Assembly (NCBI GenBank): GCA_013215165.1
Contig: JABSRG010000017.1
Coordinates: forward strand, 1 to 53,001
From: Opitutales bacterium
GTDB taxonomy: Bacteria; Verrucomicrobiota; Verrucomicrobiia; Opitutales; JABSRG01
Direction: 5' to 3'
DNA: 53,001 nt
Of the stretch, positions 46,360 through 53,001 are shown piece after piece. A model generated the notes under the pieces. The model made no database searches and was not told the origin of the DNA. It saw nothing but the letters and a program-made list of their open reading frames with translations. The translations under genes and the position numbers were made by a program. How positions within the stretch are numbered: position 1 is the stretch's first letter; every line of letters starts with the position of its first letter.

Positions 46360-47349
46360 ATGCCTTTCCTTCGTTTCCTCTCGTGTTGTTTGATCTTTCT
46401 TGGATTCTGCTCCCTTAGTGGAGCTGAGAAGACGCTGCACGGGCGTGTTTATGTCGATGCCGAATCGATCGCTGCGCGCTACGGGATGCGGCATATCACC
46501 GTGGTCGCTTCGAAGCAGGTGCGCTTGCAAAGTCAGTGGACGCGTCTCGATTTCAAAATTCACCAGCGTAGCTTTGATCTCAATGGCTTGAAACATCCGC
46601 TGGGGTTCCCTGTTGCTCAATATCAGGGGAAACTCTGGATTTCTAAGAGTGATCTGTCACGGACCCTTGACCCGCTTTTAGTGCCACAAAAGACAGACCC
46701 GAAGCCCAAACTTTACCGTATTGTGATTGATCCAGGACATGGTGGTAAAGATCACGGGGCGATAAATAACTCCATGGGTATCAATGAAAAAATCCTGACG
46801 CTGAAGGTAGCAAAACGTCTAGAGAAACAGCTGGAGGCGCTCGGATACCGAGTGCTGCTTACCCGGGAAAGTGATCGCTATCTCTCCCTTAAAGACAGAG
46901 CGGCTTTCGCAAATCGGGCGAACGCAGATCTGTTTATTAGCATCCATTTCAACGCGGTTTCGAGCCAGTCTGTGCATGGTATAGAGACCTTTGTGATGAC
47001 GCCAGAGGGCCAACCTTCGTCTTCTACCAGTCGCAGTCGTAGTAGTGACGGCCGTTCGTATATAGGAAACCGGAACAACACGTGGAATCTTCAGGCTGCG
47101 AGCCTGCTGCAGCGCTCTTTGATCGATGCACTGCCGCACGAAGCAGATCGCGGTGTGAAGCGGGCACGCTTCCAGGTATTGCGGGAAGTGAAGGTGCCTG
47201 GACTGCTGCTTGAGCTGGGTTTTTTGACTCATCCAGCTACGGCACGAAAATTAAAGAGCGAGGCCTATATCAATCACCTTGCAGACACAGTTAAGAATGG
47301 GATTTTCCAATATCAGAAGAAGCTCAATGAAGTCCGGGGACGGGGCTAA
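46360..47349 (+). CDS. N-acetylmuramoyl-L-alanine amidase (Amidase_3)
   Basis: 329 residues with a signal peptide (FLSCCLIFLGFCSLSGA). Residues ~125-325 are the zinc amidase domain: VIDPGHGGKDHGA (zinc His), NEKILTLKVAKRL (zinc Glu), FISIHFNAV (zinc His) and LLELGFLTHPATA (catalytic Glu). It cleaves the bond between MurNAc and the peptide stem in the periplasm. The ~100 residues before the catalytic domain may be an N-terminal AMIN-like or copper-amine-oxidase-like domain. It follows infC by 58 bases. Confidence 0.93.
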   Translation: MPFLRFLSCCLIFLGFCSLSGAEKTLHGRVYVDAESIAARYGMRHITVVASKQVRLQSQWTRLDFKIHQRSFDLNGLKHPLGFPVAQYQGKLWISKSDLSRTLDPLLVPQKTDPKPKLYRIVIDPGHGGKDHGAINNSMGINEKILTLKVAKRLEKQLEALGYRVLLTRESDRYLSLKDRAAFANRANADLFISIHFNAVSSQSVHGIETFVMTPEGQPSSSTSRSRSSDGRSYIGNRNNTWNLQAASLLQRSLIDALPHEADRGVKRARFQVLREVKVPGLLLELGFLTHPATARKLKSEAYINHLADTVKNGIFQYQKKLNEVRGRG

Positions 47350-47496
47350 GATGGGTTTCACCGAGTTTTTCGGGGCGAAAGCAGTGAGTCCTCAGAACTT
47401 CTTTTTGCATCATGAATGCTCTCGGAAACTGACAAATTTCGATGACGAATAAGACAACCGTCACGATTTACTATAAGAAATCCATGGTGGTATGAG

Positions 47497-47883
47497 ATGC
47501 CTATCCTATTGATCATCGCGGTTGCTGTGGGCGGGGCTCTGGGGAGCCTTGTGCGCTTTGCGATCGTTCAGCGCCTGAACGCCGAATTTTTCTGGGGTAC
47601 GCTCTGTGTGAATGTGATCGGGGCAGCATTGATCGGCTGCCTGTTCGCCTTGGTCCGTAATGCTTCGACGCCGTTGAGTGCGGAGACGCAAGGTTTGTTG
47701 ATTTTTGGATTTTGCGGTGGCTTGACAACCTTTTCTGCATTCAGCCTAGAATCTTTGAAGTTGATTCAGGACCAAAAAATTCTCATCGCGCTCAGTCATG
47801 CAGCTGTGCACGTACTCGGGTCCTTCGCGGCGGTGTCTTGCACTTATTACCTGACCCAGAAGATCCTTGATTGGGTCAGGTAG
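47497..47883 (+). CDS. crcB: fluoride exporter CrcB/Fluc
   Basis: 128 residues with four membrane helices, the length of one Fluc subunit. Landmarks are GGALGSLVRF and GFCGGLTTFSAFS, the latter around the central Na+ site and the fluoride-lining Phe residues. The working unit is an antiparallel homodimer. No fluoride riboswitch pattern was found in the 147 bases upstream. It converges on rng with 22 bases between. Confidence 0.93.
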   Translation: MPILLIIAVAVGGALGSLVRFAIVQRLNAEFFWGTLCVNVIGAALIGCLFALVRNASTPLSAETQGLLIFGFCGGLTTFSAFSLESLKLIQDQKILIALSHAAVHVLGSFAAVSCTYYLTQKILDWVR

Positions 47884-47905
47884 GTGGGACTTAAAATACC
47901 CGCTC

Positions 47906-49678
47906 CTAGCGCAGTTCCTGGCCAGACTTCACGTCGACGATCTTAAAGTTCTCGATGTGGAACTCGGGATCAGCGCGGAAGGCCAGGCGGCAACCGTAGG
48001 TATCTTCTATTTCAAGTAGCACACGCTCGTCGTCATGGCGTAGGCGTTCGAGGTTGAGCGGATGAAGATAGACGCGCAGTTGAACCTTATCTTCTGGATT
48101 CGTGCCGTTGCGCTCGTGACGGAGAATGCTGGTGATTTTTCGCTGAATCTCCACGGACATGGTGCGTGCACTTTTTACGATGCCTTTGCCGCTGCAATAC
48201 GGGCAAGCGGTATACATGTGCGAAGCATTTGACTCCGAATGGCGCTGGCGAGTCATTTGCATGATGCCGAGCTGGGAGATGGGTAGGACGTGATTCTTTG
48301 CCTTGTCGCGTGCCATCTCATCGCGCATGCGTCCCAGGACGGCATTGCGGTCGCGCTTGGCCTTCATGTCGATAAAGTCGATAATGATGAGGCCGCCAAT
48401 ATTGCGCAGTTTGCACTGGCGTGCGACCTCAGAAGCAGCTTCGAGATTGGCCTGTAAGATAAAGTCTTTGCCGTCTTTTTTCTCGGAACGGTGGCCGCCG
48501 GTATTTACGTCTACAGAGATGAGCGCTTCAGTCTCCTCGATGACGATTTCACCACCCGAGGGTAAGGGCACTTTGCGCATGAACGTTTGTTCGATCTGAC
48601 GTTCCACGTTGAAGCGTTCAAAGATGGGGATGTCTTCCCCAAAAAAGTGAATCTTTGATTTCGAGCGTGGAGAGATGGCGGAGACGACACGCAGGATGCG
48701 CTCGTAGTCTTCCTTGTTGTCGACCAATACTCGGTCAATATCCTCGGTGAGGAAGTCGCGGACGGTGCGCTCGATCAGATCGGGCTCCTGATAGAGGCAA
48801 GCAGGCTTCTTCAATTCGTTAATCTTGGCCTGAATCGACTCCCAGGTTTTCAATAGAATATGGAGGTCGCGGACGAAATAACGGGCTTTTTTGCCTTCAC
48901 CAGCGGTACGGATAATCACGCCCATGCCTTCGGGAATGGTGAGTTCCTTGAGGATGGTTTTTAGGCGATTACGTTCTTCGCGTGACTCGATTTTACGTGA
49001 AATACCACACTGACCAGAAAAAGGCATCAGGACAAGGAAGCGTCCAGGAAGCGCGATATTGGTTGTGGTACGTGGGCCCTTAGTTCCGATCTGAGCTTTA
49101 GTGATCTGGACGACAATGTCTGTCCCGATCGGAAATTTCTTGGGCACGTCCTTAATCGACAAGCTTTCAGAGCCGGATTTGCGCTGTGCTTCAGTCTTGT
49201 TGTCTCGGATAATTTCGATGCCCGAATCCTCATTGTTTGCGGCAGGCACGATATCCCAGTAGTGAAGGAAAGCATTCTTGGGTTGGTTTATATCGACAAA
49301 GGCAGCCTTTAAGCCGGGTTCCAAGTTTTGGATCTTACCCTTGAAAATCGCACCGACCATCCGTTCTTCGCCTTCGCGTTCGACCTCAAATTTTTGCAGC
49401 ACGCCATCGTCGAGTAGGGCGACGCGTTTTTCGAGTGGTTCGGAGTTGATGACCAGTTCCTTGTAGGAGCGTTTCTCTCGGGTAATGGCTTGCACGATTT
49501 TTTGAATCAGGGGTCGTTTCTTTGAGCGGTCTTTGGCGCCGGCTTTTAACTCGTCCTCAGGGACACGTTCGACGACCTTTTCGGCCGGCTTTTCCCGCAG
49601 TTCGGCGCGGCGTTTATCTTCAACCGTTTGGTTTTGCTTATCCTCGATGACTTCGAGTTTACGATCTTTTGTTTCCAT
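47906..49678 (-). CDS. rng: ribonuclease E/G family endoribonuclease
   Basis: 590 residues. After a charged ~65-residue leader comes the S1 domain ([23 protein letters not shown]), the DNase I-like catalytic domain with Mg-binding Asp residues in [12 protein letters not shown] and IIIDFIDMK, and the Zn-link [10 protein letters not shown], then a short small domain. There is no long unstructured C-terminus, so it is of the RNase G or short RNase E type. It matures rRNA and starts mRNA decay. Downstream of rodA on the same strand, as in mre-rodA-rng clusters. TAG stop. Confidence 0.95.
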   Translation of the reverse strand: METKDRKLEVIEDKQNQTVEDKRRAELREKPAEKVVERVPEDELKAGAKDRSKKRPLIQKIVQAITREKRSYKELVINSEPLEKRVALLDDGVLQKFEVEREGEERMVGAIFKGKIQNLEPGLKAAFVDINQPKNAFLHYWDIVPAANNEDSGIEIIRDNKTEAQRKSGSESLSIKDVPKKFPIGTDIVVQITKAQIGTKGPRTTTNIALPGRFLVLMPFSGQCGISRKIESREERNRLKTILKELTIPEGMGVIIRTAGEGKKARYFVRDLHILLKTWESIQAKINELKKPACLYQEPDLIERTVRDFLTEDIDRVLVDNKEDYERILRVVSAISPRSKSKIHFFGEDIPIFERFNVERQIEQTFMRKVPLPSGGEIVIEETEALISVDVNTGGHRSEKKDGKDFILQANLEAASEVARQCKLRNIGGLIIIDFIDMKAKRDRNAVLGRMRDEMARDKAKNHVLPISQLGIMQMTRQRHSESNASHMYTACPYCSGKGIVKSARTMSVEIQRKITSILRHERNGTNPEDKVQLRVYLHPLNLERLRHDDERVLLEIEDTYGCRLAFRADPEFHIENFKIVDVKSGQELR

Positions 49679-49753
49679 GTTGCACGATAGGTTTTGCGGA
49701 GGAACTGCGCCGCAAACTGTGCAACCTTCTGTCTGTCAGGGGATAATGTATAC

Positions 49754-51016
49754 TCATGAGTAATTCTTTCGATGACGGTATACACTTTGGATGAGACCTT
49801 GAAGGATGCAGCAGCTGAGAACGAAGGAGCCTCCGTAGCTTAGAAAAGGCAGGGGTAGTCCGGTGACTGGGGCGAGTCCCACAGTCATACCCACGTTAAT
49901 AAAGACATGGACGAGGAACAATGTGCTCACGCCCACACATAAGAGTGTGCCAAAGTGATCCCGCGCTAATGCTGCGATGCGGAACCCATTGGCTATCAAA
50001 ATAGTGAATATGCCTAGAATGATCAAACCACCGATGAAGCCGGTCTCTTCGCCGATGATTGAAAAGATAAAATCATTATGAGCCACAGTACGAGGAAGAT
50101 AACCCAGCTTTGCTTGTGTCCCTTCAAGCCATCCCTTGCCCATCAGCCCTCCTATTCCCACTGTAATGAATGATTGCTTGGCGTTGTAAGTGATTTGGCT
50201 GCCATGCGGGTCCGCAGCATCGGGTGCGATAAATCCATAGATGCGATTACGCTGGTAATCGCGCAACGGGAGTTTCGACTCTTTCTCATAGAGGCTGCCA
50301 TGCACTTTTGCATTTTCCCAAGCCGTGATTCCTCGATCCTCCAGAAAATTATGATAACGATAGATATCCAAGCCGACCACTGCAGATACAAGCGCAACAA
50401 CAACTGAGGTCCCGACAAAAAATCGTCGGTTCAGGTTGGAAGCAAAAAGCATGGCGAAGATCATGGGAGGCATGGCTAGGGTGGTGCCTAGGTCAGGTTG
50501 GGTGGCAATCAGCGAGGCAGGCACACAAACTACTATCGCCACTTTTGCCAATACAATTAGAGAGTCGTTAATCCCTCCAAATTTCGACCGTGCCAAGACA
50601 CTAGCCACCATAATGAGGACGCTGATTTTGGCGGCTTCAGAAGGTTGATAGTTCGTAATGCCCACATTGATCCAGCGGGTTGCTCCCATTTGAGTTACTC
50701 CCAAAGGTGTGTGCACAAGAGCCAATAGGGTAAGGGCGGCAAGGAAGATCCAGTGGGCTTTGGATAAAAGTATGCGGTAGTCCGTTATCGCCAGGGCTAC
50801 ATAGATACCGCCTCCGGCAACCATCCAAAATATCTGTCGCTTCCAACTTCCTCCTCCATAGGAAAGCTGGGCTGAATAGATAAAAGCAATACCGATAACG
50901 AGCAGCACAAACATGCAGATGGGTGAGATCCAGTCGGCATCCACAAGCGACTCCTTTTTGAAAAGTCGTTGATATTGCCTGTCGAATACGGACTGCTGCA
51001 CTTCCAAAACCCACAC
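49754..51016 (-). CDS. rodA: peptidoglycan glycosyltransferase RodA (SEDS family)
   Basis: 420 residues from a GTG at 51016, with ten predicted membrane helices. SEDS landmarks are WINVGITNYQPSEAAKISVL, 'DLGTTLAMPP', the long loop with HNDFIFSIIGEETGFIGG and the end GLPLPFLSYGGSF. It polymerises glycan strands for cell elongation together with a class B PBP. The mreBCD genes, if linked, lie outside the window. Divergent from rny with 120 bases between. Confidence 0.94.
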   Translation of the reverse strand: MWVLEVQQSVFDRQYQRLFKKESLVDADWISPICMFVLLVIGIAFIYSAQLSYGGGSWKRQIFWMVAGGGIYVALAITDYRILLSKAHWIFLAALTLLALVHTPLGVTQMGATRWINVGITNYQPSEAAKISVLIMVASVLARSKFGGINDSLIVLAKVAIVVCVPASLIATQPDLGTTLAMPPMIFAMLFASNLNRRFFVGTSVVVALVSAVVGLDIYRYHNFLEDRGITAWENAKVHGSLYEKESKLPLRDYQRNRIYGFIAPDAADPHGSQITYNAKQSFITVGIGGLMGKGWLEGTQAKLGYLPRTVAHNDFIFSIIGEETGFIGGLIILGIFTILIANGFRIAALARDHFGTLLCVGVSTLFLVHVFINVGMTVGLAPVTGLPLPFLSYGGSFVLSCCILQGLIQSVYRHRKNYS

Positions 51017-51136
51017 GGCTTCAAGCCCTTAAGCAATCTTTTCTTGAAGATCTTGTGATACTAAACTTCATTGATGCATCGGCTCAACCGCCGGTTGGCT
51101 ACCATCCTCTTTCATTATTCTCCCTAACGCTCCTTC

Positions 51137-52660
51137 ATGCTCCCTGCTTTCGTCGCCTTCGTAGTCGGCCTATTGGTTGGTATCATCCTTCTCGTAGGTT
51201 TCGGAAGCGCTTGGGTGAAACGGGCCAAGGATGATGCGAAACGTATCCGGGCTATTGCGGAAAGAGAGGCCGAGGTGGAGCTGAATTCTGCTAAGGCTAA
51301 GACGCGTGCTGCTCTAGATCAGGCTCAAGCCGAGATCGAGATTGAACGGAAGAGACAGCTCGCTGACTTCGAGCAACGAGAGAAAGATGCCACCCGAAAA
51401 TTAGAGGAGGCCGCCCAGGTGGAGGCAGATGCTGAAGCGCGTCGGGGGCTGCTCGAATCGCAGGAGAAGGAGCTGAGTGATGCGCACCATGAAGCAGAGA
51501 AATACCAACGACTTTATAAATTAAAGCTGCACCGCTTGACGGGAATTAGCCACGAGTTTGCTAAGAAAGAATTGATGGCAGTCGCCGATCAGCGGATCGC
51601 TAGCGAGATTGCGAATTATCGTATGGAGCGACTGAGCCAGGCTGAAGACGAGATCGATAGTCAGGCAAAAGCCATGTTGTTGGCGGCGATGCAACGCATT
51701 GCTACGAATCCGGCCCACGAGACGTCTGCTATTAACGTGCGTCTCAAAAACGATGATGAAAAAGGAAAAATCATCGGAAAAGAAGGGCGAAATATCCGCT
51801 CGTTTGAGACGGCAACAGGCGCGACACTTCTCATTGATGACACGCCGGGTATGGTGCTGGTGTCTTCTTTCGATCCGGTGCGCCGCGAGGTGGCACGTCA
51901 GGCCTTGATTGCTCTATTGAAGGACGGCCGGATCAATCCAGCGACGATCGAGGATACGGTGGCGCAGATCCAAAGCGACATGGATGCGCGGATTGTGGAG
52001 CAGGGTGAGACGGCTCTGCGCCGTTTGAGTTTACCTGAGATGCCGCGCGAGGTAACCGACTTAGTCGGTCGGCTACACTATCGTCTGTCGAATAATCAAA
52101 ACACCCTGGAACACTCAGTTGAAGTGGGCTTTATCGCCTCACTCATCGCTTCAGAATTGGGACTGGATCCAGATATCGCGAAGCGGGCAGGGTTATTTCA
52201 TGATATGGGGAAATGCGTCAGCCACGAATTCGAGGGTTCGCATGCAGCCATTGGTGCGGAAGTGCTACGGCGCAATGGTGAGGACATGCGCGTCGTGAAT
52301 GCAGTTGCAGCCCATCATGAAGAAGTGCCAGCTGAAAGTATGTATGCTCCATTGTTGATGGTAGCGGACGCACTTTCTTCGACGCGTCCAGGAGCACGGT
52401 CTGATTCAATCGATGGCTACGTGCGCCGCATTTCTGCGCTGGAGGAGCTAGCATCTAAGCACCAAGGAGTGAAAGACGCCTATGCGATCCAAGCGGGTCG
52501 AGAGGTCCGCATCATTGTCTCTCCAGAAGAGGTAGACGATCAGGAAGCCCGCCGCCTCGCTCGTTTAATACGCAACGAAATCGAAGAAGAATTCAATTTC
52601 CCCAATCCGGTTAAAATCACCGTAATCCGCGAGACGCGGTTTACGGAAACAGCCAAATAA
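51137..52660 (+). CDS. rny: ribonuclease Y
   Basis: 507 residues, normal for the family. N-terminal membrane anchor (FVAFVVGLLVGIILLVGF), a coiled coil at ~30-190, a KH domain (GKIIGKEGRNIRSFE) and an HD phosphohydrolase domain (LEHSVEV, LFHDMGK, AAHHEEV). RNase Y is an endonuclease central to mRNA turnover in many bacteria; here it coexists with an RNase E/G type enzyme. TAA stop. Confidence 0.96.
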   Translation: MLPAFVAFVVGLLVGIILLVGFGSAWVKRAKDDAKRIRAIAEREAEVELNSAKAKTRAALDQAQAEIEIERKRQLADFEQREKDATRKLEEAAQVEADAEARRGLLESQEKELSDAHHEAEKYQRLYKLKLHRLTGISHEFAKKELMAVADQRIASEIANYRMERLSQAEDEIDSQAKAMLLAAMQRIATNPAHETSAINVRLKNDDEKGKIIGKEGRNIRSFETATGATLLIDDTPGMVLVSSFDPVRREVARQALIALLKDGRINPATIEDTVAQIQSDMDARIVEQGETALRRLSLPEMPREVTDLVGRLHYRLSNNQNTLEHSVEVGFIASLIASELGLDPDIAKRAGLFHDMGKCVSHEFEGSHAAIGAEVLRRNGEDMRVVNAVAAHHEEVPAESMYAPLLMVADALSSTRPGARSDSIDGYVRRISALEELASKHQGVKDAYAIQAGREVRIIVSPEEVDDQEARRLARLIRNEIEEEFNFPNPVKITVIRETRFTETAK

Positions 52661-52954
52661 AACCGTTCTCCCATTTCACATCGTCATATTTGTGTAGGTC
52701 CCCCGTTGCCGCGAGAAGTTCGGGGTTATTGGGGTCCAAAAGCTGGGTCTTTACACGGCGATCCACCCATGTGGACGGAGTGTCTGCCTTTATTTTGTCG
52801 ATCTACCTTCTTGCTTTGTGAGCGCACTCGTAACCAGCCAAATCTCGATTACGATCTACTATAAATACTCACATTCACAGCCATCCCATAGGGATGCGCT
52901 AAAAAATTAAAAAGTGGTTGGCTTTGGCGGACTTCCGATCAAGGAAGTCAGTTG
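52661..52954. other. intergenic region after rny
   Basis: 294 bases without a credible gene. Near 52892 there is a small palindrome, atccc-ata-gggat. From about 52915 ggttggctttgg is nearly mirrored, as its reverse complement, by ccaaaaccaacc at ~52967-52978, inside the next reading frame. This could be the terminal region of an insertion sequence; the window ends too soon to tell. Confidence 0.45.
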
Positions 52955-53001
52955 ATGAAAAAACAACCAAAACCAACCAAGCACTGTTGTGCCGTCTTCA
53001 A
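52955..53001 (+). CDS. start of an unidentified gene, possibly a transposase (cut by window end)
   Basis: An ATG at 52955 preceded by AAGGAAG with seven bases of spacing, one of the best ribosome binding sites in the window, opens a frame of 15 codons (MKKQPKPTKHCCAVF) that runs off the end. Basic starts of this kind with a KH-x-x-x-VF pattern occur in IS4-type transposases, and near-inverted repeats surround the start. The evidence is thin and another product is quite possible. Confidence 0.35.
   Translation, partial: MKKQPKPTKHCCAVF

Noticed and set aside
47350-47496. Fluoride riboswitch upstream of crcB
   Set aside because: The conserved crcB-motif segments are not found in this stretch.
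1-53001. CRISPR array or prophage
   Set aside because: No regularly spaced short repeats and no phage structural, integrase or lysis genes were seen.

Overview
The window looks like chromosomal DNA of a Gram-negative, aerobic or microaerobic bacterium, most likely Verrucomicrobiota close to Opitutae/Puniceicoccales. This placement is an inference from gene content: alternative complex III directly joined to a cbb3 oxidase, a DUF3276 PUR-type protein, a filamentous-haemagglutinin-type adhesin with MBG repeats, a GH110-type galactosidase, the rodA-rng pair and RNase Y. No rRNA or marker phylogeny is available here. Many genes lack a clear Shine-Dalgarno sequence, and ATGA overlaps are frequent.

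Layout. 1-7.0 kb (minus strand): a LigA-like/DUF4430 protein, a DUF3276 PUR-domain protein, a cyclic-peptide-type ABC exporter, a BNR-like secreted protein overlapping a secreted esterase, and a chemoreceptor. 7.2-9.0 kb (plus): a GH110-like alpha-galactosidase. 9.1-16.1 kb (minus): a two-partner secretion pair, TpsB transporter then TpsA adhesin. Both are broken, TpsB by two in-frame TAG codons and TpsA by a one-base frameshift. 16.2-18.8 kb: a small membrane protein divergent from a CcoI/CopA-like copper ATPase. 19.3-30.8 kb (plus): a respiratory operon, actABCDEF, a 93-aa membrane protein, ccoS, ccoN, ccoO and a mono-haem ccoP-like gene, closed by a strong terminator. Together these would take electrons from quinol to O2 through membrane-bound cytochromes c, with the ATPase and CcoS as copper and assembly factors.

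30.9-34.3 kb: a CheV-type protein and a SAM methyltransferase, each carrying an in-frame TAG, then PhzF and a PNPOx-like protein. 34.3-36.6 kb (minus): trpC-ksgA and a VapBC-type toxin-antitoxin pair. 36.6-39.9 kb: mazG and a YgjP-type metallopeptidase, converging on mnmA and a DUF547 protein. 40.0-42.4 kb: a GAF protein overlapping a cytoplasmic subtilase, facing an ECF-type sigma factor and a small putative anti-sigma protein. 42.5-45.3 kb: rplU-rpmA, a TetR-ABC1 kinase pair and tRNA-Ser(GCT). 45.7-52.7 kb: infC, an N-acetylmuramoyl-L-alanine amidase, crcB, rodA-rng, and RNase Y. The last 47 bases begin a new reading frame that may belong to a mobile element.

The most striking signal is a set of four in-frame TAG codons inside three otherwise conserved genes, each one transition away from CAG (Gln). 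The best case is the methyltransferase: its conserved C-terminus continues after the TAG and ends in an ATGA overlap with the next gene. TAG is clearly a normal stop elsewhere in the window, so the choices are gene decay, partial amber suppression or assembly error.
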